A stretch of DNA of 64,000 nt from positions 1,999,770 through 2,063,769 of the forward strand of contig CM057142.1 of assembly GCA_029964075.1 (NCBI GenBank), written 5' to 3'. The position numbers and the translations under genes are program-made. The notes under the pieces are model-generated. The model saw nothing but the letters and a program-made list of their open reading frames with translations. It was not told where the DNA came from and made no database searches. Source of the DNA: Patiria pectinifera (Eukaryota > Echinodermata > Asteroidea > Valvatida > Asterinidae). The number at the start of each line of letters is the position of its first letter. Within the stretch, counting starts at the first letter, position 1. This document shows, one piece after another, positions 12,890 through 25,096 of the stretch.

Positions 12890-13215
12890 CAGCTTGACAT
12901 CATCAGCACGATCTGGTCACTACCATCACAGGTAACCATTTATATGGGTGGAGAGCGGCAATTGTAGTAAAGTGACTTGCCCAAGAACACAATCACCATG
13001 ATCCTCTACAGTTTACCTCTGTTCATCAGGCCATGAGTCAGTTTTCTACAGCACCTGGAGACCAGTGCAATCTGGTTGCTACCCTCACAGGTAACCGTAT
13101 ATTCTCCTTGGTGGAGAGCGGCAATTGTAGTAAAGTGTCTTGCCTAAGAACAAAAGACCGATTCCAATCAGGGGTTCCAACCCAGGTCCATCATACACAG
13201 AGATCATGGAGATAG
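12890..13215 (-). mobile_element. Two tandem degraded SINE bodies
   Basis: Two copies (about 12900-13020 and 13060-13200) share ACAGGTAACC, GTGGAGAGCGGCAATTGTAG and AAGTGxCTTGCCyAAGAACA. The same core, reading CAAGTCACTTTGTC on the other strand, is in the intact-looking SINE at 30595-30782. The second copy keeps a possible B-box remnant near 13172-13185. Confidence 0.6.
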
Positions 13216-14212
13216 ACACATAACATACATGTAGGATTATGGTGCTCCATAAAAGCATTCAATACCTGGGAACGTGATGAGAGTATGCATTTAGGGGAAC
13301 TATTGATTAACTTACCCTAACCGCCCTGAATCCTTCAAAATCCTCTTTGTCAAAGTGGAGGAATTTGGAGGTTTGAGGTTACATGGCAAAAGTGTGTTAC
13401 TGATTTCGTCGGATGCACTTTGTCAAGGTCTTGGGCGGGACCTTGTGTTGTTTTTGCTCAGCCATGCATAAATATAGGCCTGGATTATGCTTGAAATCCT
13501 CCGTACTGCTCCAGGATGTCACTGCATGGCCAAGCCTCAACATATTGACAGTCACTGCCGCAGGATTTTGCAGGATTCAGGCCGTACAGTGATCACCACT
13601 CCATGGACCATATTCAAGAAATAATGGTGGTATTTGCAGGATTGAGGCTATATGCTATTTTTCCATGAGGCACATTGGAGGATTTTGCAGGATTGAGGCT
13701 ACGTCCCAGCAAAAAGGCCTAGGGAGTTAAGGTTAATTAATGGTTGAAAAGTTTGGGCTAAAACAGATAGGTTAGTGCATTCTCACAGCTTGAATTCATT
13801 CAAGAATTAACACTCACAGATGGTAGCTGAAATGTTTTTGAATTTCAAAACCATGTACAATGTACTTGTAAATTGTATTTTTAGCAGACAAATTAAACAA
13901 AGAAAAAAACAGGTTTTTTTTACACTTAAGAAGGTGTTTGTTTGGGCATTGGGAAGTTTAAAGTTAAGTAATGAAAATGAATACATATGACGAGGAACAC
14001 AAAAAGTAAGTGGATTTGGTCTAGTGGTGTCCAGGGTATGTCAAACCCCAGTTCCCCATACTGGTTCCCTCAGAGAAGTCTGCTGCATCATACTGTAAAT
14101 TGAGATGTGTACATGTAACAGGAGCTGTCTTTTTTTTGTAATAATAACAATACAAGCTCTTATGAAGCAAATTTTTCCAAAGGTTACAATACGCTACGAA
14201 AGAACAACTCCA
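13216..14212. other. Gene-free stretch with scattered GCAGGATT repeats
   Basis: Motifs of the type TTTGCAGGATTGAGGCT recur near 13567, 13635 and 13686, suggesting a small degraded tandem repeat. Nothing else is supported. Confidence 0.4.
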
Positions 14213-14558
14213 GGGAGGGGGTGAATTATTCTTCCCAAACGACATAAGCAAATGGGGTGTACGCTATGAGGTTTTGGATTTTACTTTCTATTAAAAACAT
14301 GAGAAAAAAAGAAAAGAATTTGAACCTTATGAAATTCGGACTGTATATCCCTTTAAAAAAAAATCCTCCAAAGCCGCAAATTAGAAAAGAAAAAACTCAC
14401 GCCCCCCCCCGATCTCAAAACCTTGGCATTTTATCCAGCTGAGCTATCGAAGAGCTCGACAGCAAACTGTAATTCATGGCATTGTATACCTGCGTACGTA
14501 TAATAAAAGTATCGTAGATGATGCTCAACAACCATCCACACGATGTTGTTTGGGAAAA
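14213..14558. repeat. Interspersed repeat, copy 2, with tRNA-like segment
   Basis: Direct-orientation partner of 10679-11018. Between the shared blocks the minus strand carries TAGCTCAGCTGG (A-box-like, near 14435-14446) followed by a poor B-box candidate, so part of it may come from a tRNA-related SINE. It lacks a complete cloverleaf and is not called a tRNA. Confidence 0.6.
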
Positions 14559-14607
14559 GCCTACCTAGCACTGAATAATATGATGTGTGCTACCAGAACT
14601 ATGGCTT

Positions 14608-15148
14608 TTAAAAGGGAATATATGGCTTTTGCATCATTGGCTTTTGCTTTAATTTTCAGAAATGAACTATTTGAGGGGTTACTATAATAGATCAAACATT
14701 GTTTCACTGACATGTTTGAAGTTTTGTGTTCAAAAATGCTGGGAAAAAACAAGAAACACACAAACGGTGGAGTAGTCTAGTTCCCTGACTCCACTAAAGA
14801 TAAAATGGACCAATTTATGGATGCCGGAAAATTGTAAGGTAAGGGAACCAGTCTAGCTGGCCTGCACCCGTTCATGAACATGTAACCAATAGCAAATAAA
14901 ATTTGGAGTGAAAAAATGGTGAATTTGGAGCAGTAGTTGAAAAATAGTTAGGTTTTTCCAACGGTGGTCGGCCGACCACCGTTGGAAATTTATACAAAAA
15001 TACCATTTTCTTGAAAATGACTTCACACCAGGTGCCATAATTTTACAGGGTGCTTTAGACTGTCATTTACCAACATCCTAGTGAGGTATTTTGTTAAAAC
15101 TTGGAGTTGTATTTTTCGATGTTTGCAAATGTTGTATCGTCCCTTTAA
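14608..15148. mobile_element. TTAA-flanked MITE with central palindrome, copy A
   Basis: Starts near TTAAAAGGGAATATA and ends CGTCCCTTTAA. The centre (14955-14988) is a 34-bp perfect palindrome built around GGTCGGCCGACC. Internal blocks such as GGGAACCAGTCTAGCTGGCC and GATGTTTGCAAATGTTGTAT recur in the other four copies. TTAA ends suggest piggyBac or Kolobok mobilisation. Confidence 0.85.
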
Positions 15149-15607
15149 CATAAATGGTAAATTCTATGTGTACCACCTTGTCTCATTTCCTCCCTGTACA
15201 TTATTCTATGTTGCCAATTCTGAAACGGTAATTAACCTTCTCGTATTATTATGATCAAAGTCTAGCTCCTACTTATAATTCAAGGGCAGATAAGTGCAAT
15301 AGGCAACTTACACTGGTTAACCAATAGATTGGGAAATTAATGTGCCGTGACTACGAGTGATGACTTTGCATAAGAATTTACTGAATTTATGCACACATTT
15401 TGAAGTACCATGTCATGTAGGCCTATAGATGCAAACAAGGACATGTTCATGTCAGTGCTTTTCATTTTACTGGGGCTCGCAGGACCTATAATGAATCAAT
15501 TTTCAGTTGGCGCATGTTTCACGTGAGCACATCACCAACCTTTGATTTTAATTTTGACCCTGTCGGGTATTCAGATATTTTTTTTCAAGGGGTTCGGGAG
15601 ATCTATA
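15149..15607. other. Gene-free stretch
   Basis: No feature supported. Confidence 0.35.
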
Positions 15608-15615
15608 ACACCAAC

Positions 15616-16331
15616 TAGTGGTGTGCATTTACCGCAAGGGTAGTATAGGAACCGGGTATCCTAATGAAGTAAAACACGGGTATCCGGGTACTTAACTCCT
15701 TGCATTTTGCTCTGCATAATATGTTTACACGGCATTGTAACATTTTATTGTGTGGAAATGGCAACATTGAAATAAATGTTTCTACTACCCGTAGAAGAAA
15801 CTCAACCCCAAAATTAAAATCCCGGAAGTTGTAGGGCTTTATAGCTTTTCGGTATAAATTGCAACTTTCGCACGTGTCGTCTGTTGTGCGTTGAAATTCA
15901 CATAAACATGAAATTTGATTGGTTTTCCAGGTAGCCTGCTTTTCATTTTGAAAATTCCCAACAAATGGCCTCAAATCATTTCTTTATAAAAGCAAGTTCG
16001 GTATTTCAACTGTGCACAATGATATCCCGGATTATCGAGGATTCATCAAGGTGCGTGAAGTTGAATGTGCACGGACCCTGGCGCATGACGCTCGCGTGTT
16101 AATTACAAGCAGAATTACATCGCGCATCATCATGTCAGCAATTTTATCCCGAATGACCTTTGACATTGACTACTTCATCGAGATACCGAAACTGGTTTAT
16201 TGTCTGAGAAGTTACTAAGTAACTTGTGAAGTTGGTTACGGGTACCCGATCCCATAATCTAGAACCAGTTCCTGGCATCAGCGGTCGGGTTGTCAGGTAT
16301 CCCCACTCCCCAGTTCCCATGCCCACCCCTA
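15616..16331. mobile_element. hAT-like element, TAGNGGTGTGCATT ends
   Basis: Relative of the element at 8301-9476: left end TAGTGGTGTGCATTTACC, and the right end reverse complemented starts TAGGGGTGGGCATGG. Flanks ACACCAAC (15608-15615) and ACACCAAA (16332-16339) match at 7 of 8 bases. The shared subterminal block GAAGTTACTAAGTAACTTG precedes a GGTTACGGGTACCCG stretch near 16237-16251. Confidence 0.75.
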
Positions 16332-16339
16332 ACACCAAA

Positions 16340-17067
16340 CTCAAAAAGGCCAAAAATATGAAAGGAAAAAGGAAAAGAACAGAAACAGAAAGGAAATAAG
16401 ATCCAAACATTACTGTCAAAACCAATGCAAATGTAAAAATAGAAAATGAAACTTCAATAAACATATTATTTTTTCTGCGATGAACAGCACCTTAAAGTGT
16501 AAGATGCAGTCCAACCCTACCCCTTCAAATTACCCCCTCCCTCTCCCCCCCCCCCCCCGATCAAATTTCAAGTTTAACACCTACATATGTACGCAGCTGA
16601 TGGAATCTCTATTTTCTCAAGTATTTCTCGGTTGGTGAGTGCACAGTACTAGTAGACATTTATTGCGCTATCCCCAGTACTTGTCTGTGTCACTCAACGC
16701 TGCGAAGATATCAAGGTGCAATTTGGATAGGCAAATATTTGTGAAATAAGTTAATATTTAATATCCTTCACAAACTATTGCCTCCGTGCGTGAGTGTGTG
16801 TGGTGGGGGGAAGGGGGCGACGGATTATTTCCTGGGATGATATATGTGTGTCATTTTAATTTACAGAGACAACAAGTTTATTTTTGTGCATTGATACTAC
16901 ACTTTATTGTAATAATGAAGCAAAAATATACATTGGGGGATTGTATAAAAAAAATACTAACTCAGCTCAAAATAATACATGTAAAGCTGAACTGTTTGTA
17001 AGAAATTCGAAAAGTGTTTAAATTTGGGTTTTTATGCAATTCTTTGGTATTTAATGGAACTGTAATT
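16340..17067. other. Gene-free stretch with poly-C tract
   Basis: Contains a C-rich run near 16540-16558 and otherwise AT-rich sequence without supported genes. Confidence 0.35.
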
Positions 17068-18707
17068 AGCTGTTTCGGTGACACACCGAAACAGCTCTTG
17101 TTTTCGTTAAGATTTTTTTTTTTCTTTTTTTTTTTTCTTCTCCTTTTTCAGACTTTTTCTCCAAAGGTTTAACACACGTTTCGATGTATTTTTTTGCATT
17201 TTGTTTTTGTTTCGTTTTAAAAACTCCAGTTTGGCATCTCTGTAAATCCGATCGACTTTAAACGACGAAATATTCGTGATGACGTCGTCATCAAGTCAGT
17301 TCACACGTCATCAAGATGCATTTTGCCCAGGTTTGTGTACCCTTCTTTTCTCCATAGGGTTTTTACACGTTTCTTTTTCCATAGGTTTTGTACCGTTCTT
17401 TTCTCCATAGGGTTTGTACACGTTCTTTTCTCCATAGGTTTGTACACGTTCTTTTCTCCATAGGGTTTGTACATTTGTGCCCACGTTTTCCATAGGCTTT
17501 GTACCCATGGGGTCGGGACAACTCGACCGTTACCAACTTGACATTTTGTGCGTGTGCGTGTGCATGCCTTGCCCGCCAGCTGGGCCGGTCCCCCCGCACA
17601 CTCTGGCGGTACAGTCATGATGCCACAGATTCATGCGCTTACGTAATGTTGTTCAAGTGAGCACTGGGAAAGAGGAACATTTAAGCCTCCACCTCCATTT
17701 GCTGGGACAGGGACAGGAAAAGAAAATCTTTTTTAAAGATAAATTTTTTTTTTTAAATTTTTTTTTTTTTTTTTTTCTTTTCTTTTTCTTTTTTTTTTTT
17801 TTTTTTTTGGTGCATTTTAGGGAAAATAACTGGAGTCGTAATTGGATTTCTTTTCATTTAACGTCATTAAATTTAAATCGTCTGCTCCTTCTCAGTACTA
17901 TTGGTACTATTGGTATTTAAATCATGTTACTGTGTCATGTTAGTTGTTGTTTCCTGTGATGAGCCCTTCCTGTGATGTGACGAAAAAACGCAACGTAATT
18001 GACGTGCAACTGCCGGCACTGGCAGCCATGGCCATGTAAGGCCAAAAAAATCACAGATCATCACAAACAAACACACACACCAAAAAAAATGATCGGCCAC
18101 TCCGTCATGACAGTTGGGAGGTAGCCATGGTTTTTTTTAGGGGGCTACATACATACATGTTTTTTTTTCAGCTAATAAATAATATTTGGCAATTTTTTAA
18201 AGCTGATCGACATCATTGATTAATTTTACACATACACACACACACAAATGGCTCAAAAACAATTTCCGTCACCATGACCATTGTACCATTGTACATATCA
18301 CCTGACGGCTATAGTATTCAAGATTCTCTCTCTCGTACGCGTGCGTGTGATTGGGTTCAAGCTGGCACGCAAGTATTCCAGGGTGTGAAACAAAAATTAT
18401 ACACGTCATCACACACACCATGCATGCGTCTTCATTCACGTCGCGCGCCACATGTGACCCAAACATTCAGTTATTAGTATTTATTATTTTTCAGAGCATT
18501 TCTTTTTGAAAGTGCTAGTCCATTGGGCTTGAACTTGGATTGCTTCAAAACATATCACGTCATGTGCCGTCATTAAAGGGATAATATTCCAAATGCATAC
18601 TACTAATGTACGTAAATATCTATGAAATTGAAATTTGGATGTGTGTCCATGTCAACACACCTCACAGCCGAAACAGCTTGCGTTTGTCCACAAACGCATA
18701 CCTCTAG
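17068..18707. mobile_element. Possible Helitron-like element with terminal hairpins
   Basis: The right end has a hairpin TGCGTTTG-TCCA-CAAACGCA (18679-18698) followed after five bases by CTAG and then T (18704-18708), the arrangement typical of Helitron 3' termini. At the left lies a strong hairpin, AGCTGTTTCGGTG with its complement (17068-17096), whose CCGAAACAGCT arm recurs near the right end (18668-18678). The interior holds a GACGTCGTC motif and a 28-bp minisatellite. No Rep/helicase frame is present, so it would be non-autonomous. The left limit is a guess. Confidence 0.45.
17335..17515. repeat. Minisatellite, about 28-bp unit
   Basis: About six units of the form TTCTTTTCTCCATAGGGTTT plus GTACACG, varying by small indels. 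Overlapping minus-strand frames read Met-Glu-Lys-Arg-rich peptides in all frames, a result of the repeat and not of coding. Confidence 0.8.
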
Positions 18708-19118
18708 TTGCAACTAACAACTAACTTTTTAATTTAAACCTAAGACAACTAAACTGGGCACCTTGTTAGCTGTTGATAAAAACATTAAACTATTAGAAAA
18801 ATATTTTTTTCAATTGACAACAGTAGAAATATTGAAACATAACCGTTCAATTTCAATATTTTGCAATATCAATTCAGGATTCTTCACAATGCCACAACTT
18901 CCCATCATGTTCAGCACAATTACACTTTCAGTTAAGACTTTGCCTCCAAATTCAGTCACTTCGGTAACTTCCTCTTTGTTGGAATGTATTTCGATTTTAA
19001 AATCTTCTTCTCTAGCTGGTGCTGAGAATGCAATTTCATTTTTTAGAGACCTAAAAACGTATGCATGTCTGACTTTTACTCCGTGTCATCATTTACACTT
19101 TACCCAACAGTACTACCG
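18708..19118. other. Gene-free stretch
   Basis: No feature supported; the plus-strand frame at 18763-19173 shows no recognisable domain. Confidence 0.35.
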
Positions 19119-19506
19119 CAAGGCCCCCCCCCCCCCAAAGTCTCTGGTTTCTGGTTTTTGCGCGTCGCCGTAGCCGTGCGCGTCGGCAAAATTAAAAAGT
19201 TTTTTTTTCAATTTACCGGTAAGATGATGTCTCTAAACTGCCAAACTCACTGGTTTGACTGGAATCCTCCTGCAGCACAATTTTAACGTGTTTTTAGATG
19301 GGATTATGGTCGAGAATAAGCTTTATGTGACCTCTCTGGACTCCCATATATTTGCACTAAGTTTAGTCGGGCACCATTTGCAGTCATCAGCTGACATTTG
19401 AAGCAAAAAAAATCAGATAAAAAAAAAAAAAAAAAAAGCCGCGTCACCGCACCACTTTTTGGGCAAGCTCCATACCAGAAACCGGAGACTTTTTTTTTGG
19501 CCTTAG
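19119..19506. mobile_element. Inverted-end element, AAGGCCAAAA family, copy 1
   Basis: Both ends carry AGTCTCxGGTTTCTGG or its complement next to a homopolymer tract and GGCC. The interior (GTGCAGGAGG-like block, TTGCACTAAGTTTAGTC, GCTGACATTTGAAGC) is the reverse complement of the element at 42194-42579. Confidence 0.7.
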
Positions 19507-19687
19507 ACAAAATACTTGCATCTTGCCAAGGTTGTACAAATATAAAGTATACAATTTTAGTGCTTGTTTTTCATACATTATACATTAGACAAAATACCTG
19601 CATCTTGACAAGGTCATACAAATATTAACGATACAATTTTAGTGCTTGATTGTCATAAAAATTCTTGTTCCAGATGGCAAGGCATTT

Positions 19688-19953
19688 GTATGAAGCCCGA
19701 GAAGGGACAGGGTGGAATTTATTTTAGTAATTCATGGGAACAAGTTGGTAATTCGAGGGAACGAATTAGCAATTCGTGGGAACGAATTAGCAATTCGTGG
19801 GAACCAATTAGCAATTCGTGAGAATGAAATAGCAATTCGTGCGGAAGAAATAGCAATTCGTGCGAACGAGTTAGCAATTCGTGCGAACGAATTAGTAATT
19901 TGTGGGAACGAATTAAAAAAAAATTCCACTCTGTCCCTTCCCGGGCTTCATAC
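19688..19953. mobile_element. Small TIR element filled with a 21-bp tandem repeat
   Basis: The ends are about 36-bp inverted repeats beginning GTATGAAGCCCG and reading on through GAAGGGACAG to GTGGAATTT. ATTT flanks both sides (19684-19687, 19954-19957). Between the ends are about ten units of GGGAACGAATTAGCAATTCG(T), each itself partly palindromic (GAATT...AATTC). Both strands give spurious repeated-peptide frames. Confidence 0.75.
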
Positions 19954-21061
19954 ATTTGCAGTGCTTAATTGGGAAAAGCATTATTTCTGTTCTGATTGTT
20001 TTTTTTCCTATTTCTTTTTTTTCTTTTTGTTCTATCCCAAATCCCACAGACTTTGTACACGTTTTGTTCCCAGCGGCATTTTGGACCTAAACCAAACTCG
20101 TATTCTAATGAAACTTGTCCCATGTTAAGACCCCATAATGACATTGTGTACCGCAGAGTGACGTCACGATGACGTCATCATGGGTCACTTGACGTCATCT
20201 TCAATATGCAAACTTTAACACCCTATATCTAGAGAACTGTAAGTCCGAATGAGTTGAAACTTGGTATATAGGTAGACCGAGATGTGTTATAGACGAAAAT
20301 TGAAATGACGTCATCATGACGACATCTTGTGATTTTACATAGATTTTTGAAGTTTTGGACCTTTAAGCCATATGTCACGAATGCAATATACTAAATTCAA
20401 AAATCTTTTTGTATTATGTTTGTTAGGTATCAGGTACAATGTATACTCACAAAATTGTGAAAATAATGTGACGTCATTATGACGTAATCAAAAATGCGAT
20501 TTTTTTTTTAAAACACATATGACGGAATGTCCAAGCGTCATGGAACTTGGTGGGTGGGTAGATAACAGTACTACACTGTAGTACAAACAATCTGAAATGA
20601 TGTCATGATGATGTCATCGGTAGATTTTTTACGATTTTTAAAATATTTTACAATTTTATTCTGCTTACCAAATTCAACACTTTTGTTCATCCGATTGGCT
20701 TCAAACAAGCTAAATTCAAAATTCTTTTTGTATTAAGTTTGTTATGTAATAGGTATCTGCACAATTTTCTTTGAAAAATTTGTGACGTCATGATGCATCA
20801 TAAAAAATGAGATTTTTAAAAACACACTGTATAAGGGTAAGTCTGATTGTCTTGAAACTTGGTGGGTAGGTAGATAGTGTTAATAGTATTAAAAATCTGA
20901 AGTGACGTCATGACGACGTCATCACCTGTTTTTAAAATTAATTTATCAAATTTTTTACATTTTCTTGTAATACAAAAATTTGACAAAGTATTTCATTACA
21001 CGTATTATTTCAAAACTGCGGAAAAGCCTGTGTCCTGTTCATCGAACAGGCATAGCTCTAG
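19954..21061. mobile_element. Helitron-like element with CRE-type palindrome repeats
   Basis: The right end is a hairpin CCTGTTC-ATC-GAACAGG (21034-21050) followed by CTAG then T (21058-21062), as in Helitron 3' ends. The interior (about 20155-20930) has three units of roughly 300 bp, each with a GAAACTTGGTGGGTxGGTAGA-like block and clusters of TGACGTCA or TGATGTCA. The left end was not found, so the start is approximate. No protein is encoded. Confidence 0.5.
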
Positions 21062-21437
21062 TTTCATTTTTCTTTTGTCAGGCATGGTAAGGTGCATTCC
21101 AGTTTAGTGATATTTCTCATTTACAAACTGTATTTCTCAAATACACACAGTACATGTACGTACACGCACAGCCTAAACTTTTTGGTATCTTTGTTGATAA
21201 ACAACACATCACTATACACGATTTAATTAAAAAAAAAAAACCTCTTCACTAACTTCTTCAATAAAGTATTGAGTTCTCTTTTCAGCATGCTGAGGATATT
21301 ACACTTCCTATGTACCGGTATTACTTTCAAACAGCATGGCTCAAGAGATACAAACACAGGATGGAAACACACATAACTGATAAAAAAACGCACCAGCAAA
21401 CAAACACAAGTTTGTCATCAGCTGATGTAAAGAACCC

Positions 21438-22045
21438 TCCCCCCTGCGCTACGTTTTGAGAACAAAGTTTCTCAAGCTATTTGCTCAGCATGTAGCTCAC
21501 CGTGTGCAATTAATTTTTGCTGCATTTTCTGCCTCACGAGGCCGTGAGGCCAATTTCTATCCTGTTTGATTTCTTTCGCCTTACGAGGTGAAAATCTCAC
21601 AGTGCGCGGTGAACCTGAGCTACATCTACAGGTACGGTACGTGCTGGGCTCAAAAGATTAACCAGCCAATGAAATAACGTACATGTCCTCTGTACACATG
21701 ATTTTAAGATATTTTGTGCAAATCTTCTAAAGCGTGCTGGATTGTCTTGGATAGTTAATCTTTTTAGCTCAGCACGTACCGGTAGCTCAAGCCCCCCCTC
21801 CCCACACGAGAACTACATGCCGAGCAAATAGTCACTTGAGGCCATTTGCTCAGCACGTAGCTCAGATTTTCCGTACACGGTTAGGTTCTTGCCTTGCCCT
21901 GAGGCGAAAAAAACAAATAGGATAGAAATTGGCCCCATGAGGCAGAAAACACAGCAAAAACTTCACTGCACATGGTGAGCTACGTGCTGAGCAAACGACC
22001 TCAAGACACTTTTTGCTCAGCACGTTGCTCTCGTGTGCGGCAGGC
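21438..22045. mobile_element. Fold-back repeat built on a GAGCTACGTGCTGAGCAAA motif
   Basis: The left part (about 21470-21620) and the right part (about 21840-22040) are inverted copies: both contain TTTCTGCCTCAxG, GGCCAATTTCTATCCT and flanking copies of GCTCAGCACGTAGCTC. At least six copies of the GCTCAGCACGTAGCTC-type motif occur in both orientations. Boundaries and class are not established. Confidence 0.55.
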
Positions 22046-23810
22046 TTTCATCACGTTTTTTCCCTCTCCAAGTGTCTAGCCATTTTTATCATTTCATGTT
22101 ACATACCCATGTAGTTGTATGCCTCCCTTGCTGCAAAATTTACAAAGACTTGCTCAGCACTCATTTGTAGAGGTACTGGTAGTAACCAAGTCCATTTGGA
22201 TAACTTCATAAAGTCGTAACCAATGAATAATCTTGTGCACTGCCCAATAGGCTTATAAAATCTACTTTACTGTATAAGATAAAGTATGGCACAACAATGA
22301 AAGAGCTTGCAAGATTTCTATAACAACGTACATTGTAAGTTTACCATACATGTGTGGGCCGACGTCCCTCAATTGAGAATAACACTGACTCCCTGAATTG
22401 ACATCATATACCGGTACATTTGTATTTTTTAAATAAAATCTTTGAAAACATGTGTGCATACAATGGATGTACAAACTGTATGATAAATTATGTGTTTAAA
22501 AAATAACTGTAAATCAGTAGGCCTATATATTTATTTTTATGACTGGCACTGACCAAAAATATGTACTGTAAATGGCACTATATTCAGACAAACATACATA
22601 CATGTCCATGTACATGTACACACATACATATACCCTATATACACGTACATATACAATGTACATACTGGTACACGTTGTACCGGTAGGTACTGATGCGTTA
22701 ACTTTGTGTACACACCAACATGCGTTCACCGTCAATCGTGGACGTCCTATTGTCCCTCTTTTGTACATTCATATTATGCAAATTCATTCATTAAAAGTTT
22801 TGTGCGTATTATGAACCTTTTCAGTGATGACATTGAGCATCACACAAATTGTCCAGACCATGGAGGAAGGAATACACACACAAAATTGTCATAAACCTTA
22901 ACTGTACACAATGTAAAAAACTGACTTAGTGAAAGTTAAGAGTACAAATCGTTGTAATTTATATCAACAGAACAAACAAGAAACTGACCTACATGTATAA
23001 AGTTTGTGATTTGTAATGTCTAATGGCGTGTGACAAGACAAAGGAGGTGTCGATGTATGAAATACAATGTGTGCACGCACACATTTCAGCTGTGGTAGAT
23101 AAACATTGACAACAAAGTGGCAACACTTAATATTCTAGGCTGGAAACCCTTAGATAATATCGTTACAAAAATACAAAATTACCATAAAGGCTCAATACAA
23201 TAGGCAAGAATCTGTGCACACCAGTACTGGCTTAAATTGCTATTTTTTTTATACAGTTTAAAAAAATTATTTGGAAGGGGGGGGGGGGATAAATCAACGC
23301 TTCTCTTGAGAGGAGCATGAGTGCTAGGATCCCGAACCTTCTACATGTAAGTTGCTTTGTTTGGGACAAAATGTCCGAAATCCATACATACCGGTATGTC
23401 ACATTTTTGTAAATTGCAAATCGTTGAAACAGGGTCTGAATTACTGTGCTTATTTTAGACATATTGGCCCCTCCCCCCAAAAAAGGAGAGATTTATACAG
23501 TTAAGGGTACATGCACATGTACATGTACCGGTGCATACCCCACGGTACGTTGTAGTATACATTGTAGACATGAACAAGTAGTTTCTGTGGATACTGCCAT
23601 CTTTGTTGTCATTTGGTAATTTCAAGGGGCATTGCATCAGCATGCTGGTACAATGCCCAGCATAATGGCAGGATGGGACGTACAATTTTCAATCAAGTTC
23701 TCCCTTAGATTACTGAGTGGCCTCAAAGATGGGAGTATTCATGCAGTGGTCCATGGCACATAAAAGAAAGGAGACACAGAACAACCAAAAAATAACCTGA
23801 GCTGCATGTG
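22046..23810. other. Gene-free stretch rich in TACATGTAC and ACCGGTA words
   Basis: Short repeats of ACATACATA, TACATGTAC and TACCGGTA dominate 22590-22690 and 23505-23540. A G run lies at 23277-23289. Near 22725-22760 is a piece matching the CAATCGTGGACG element at 34358-34547. No gene is supported. Confidence 0.45.
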
Positions 23811-24340
23811 TTAAAGGGAATGTACATCATTTGCTTTTGCTGTCATTTTCAGAAATGAACTATTTGAGAGGTTAGTATAATAGATCAAATATTGTTACAC
23901 TGACATTTTTGAAGTTTTGTGTTCGAAAAGGTTGGAAAAACCAAGAAAAACAAAAATGTTCAAGTAGTCTGGTTCCCTGACTCCACGAAATATAAAATGG
24001 ATCAATTTATAGATGATAGAAAATTGTAAGGCAAGGGAACCAGTCTAGCTGGCCTGCACCCGTTCATGAACATGTAACCAATAGCAAACAAAATTTGGAA
24101 CCAAAAAATGGTAAATTTGGAGCAGTAGTTGAAAAATAGTTAGGTTTTTCCAACGCTGGTCGGCCGACCACCGTTGGAAATGTTTACAAAAATACCATTT
24201 TCTTGAAATGACTTCACACCAGGTGCCATAATTTTACATGATGCTTGAGACTGTCATTTACCAACATCCTAGTAAGGTATTTCGTAAAAACTTGGTGGTT
24301 TTATTTTTCGATGTTTGCAAATGTTGTATATTCCCTTTAA
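23811..24340. mobile_element. TTAA-flanked MITE, copy B
   Basis: Starts TTAAAGGGAATGTACATC and ends TATTCCCTTTAA, so TTAA plus the AGGGAAT ends are intact. It has the same internal blocks as copy A; the central palindrome has one mismatch (CCAACGCTGG against CCACCGTTGG). Confidence 0.88.
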
Positions 24341-24535
24341 GGACAATTCAATTGGTTGTTGCCATAGCATGGATATGACTGGAGGTGATAATTAATCTTT
24401 GTACCACCTGCCAACAGGCCTGCAAAACCGTGGCTCTGCATGCAAAGTGCTTCCATGAACAACAGCCCTGAAGAGAATATAATCAGGGTTGGTTTTCTGT
24501 GGCTGGTGTACAGGGTATCATTTGATGATACTTTG

Positions 24536-25001
24536 AGTGCATTCGATTACATCCCCCAGCTTACTCGCGCCTGGCTCCTCGCTTGATGACAGACATGCGC
24601 AGTGGAGCTACATGTGTAAATAAACAAACCGTTTTGGGTAAAGTTTCGTGCAAGCAGAGTTGGAAAGTTGAACTTTGACATGACACAGGCTGCATCCGAA
24701 TCAACTGTCTAGAGCTAGGTCTAGGTCCACGCCCATAGAAAATACGCGGGACGCGCTGACAATAGACGTATAGCCGTAGCTCTGGAAGCCCGTTTCGGAC
24801 ACGGCCTGAGGCGCCCGCCGGATGTGACGTTGGCAGCCATGTTTATTGTATGGCCTTATGGGATACTTACATGTACCCAAGTAACCGGCTTGGCGAGTCG
24901 GTTACTTTGGCCAGGCTTGATAAGCGCGAGAAGTCACGTGAGAGGTAAATCGAACGCTGTTGCGCTTGCACGAGTGCGCTGGGGAAGTAATCGAATGCAC
25001 T
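24536..25001. mobile_element. TIR element with AGTGCATTCGATTAC ends
   Basis: The left end AGTGCATTCGATTACATCCC mirrors the right end GGGAAGTAATCGAATGCACT. The interior is more GC-rich than its surroundings and has no open frame of note. No convincing target duplication was found, so the superfamily is open. Confidence 0.7.
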
Positions 25002-25090
25002 AAATGTACCTGTAGGTTCTGATGATCAGTTTTGAGAGTGTGACACTCTTATAAAAGTGCATGTGTAGTGTGCAGGCATACTTGGAAAAG

Positions 25091-25096
25091 TTTATT
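25091..25096 (-). terminator. Candidate polyadenylation signal of the K2P gene
   Basis: AATAAA on the minus strand, about 480 bp beyond the K2P stop codon. It is the first such hexamer I see on that strand; in an AT-rich region chance occurrence is likely. Confidence 0.3.

Noticed and set aside
14853..15038. Minus-strand frame MAPGVKSFSRKW, also near 33697-33921
   Set aside because: Lies within copies of the TTAA MITE and spans its palindrome; repeated because the element is repeated.
17301..17618. Minus-strand frame with repeated MEKRTCTNP
   Set aside because: Minisatellite artefact, open in three overlapping frames.
17074..21061. CRISPR-like or bacterial repeat arrays
   Set aside because: The context is clearly eukaryotic; repeats are contiguous minisatellites or transposon parts without unique spacers.
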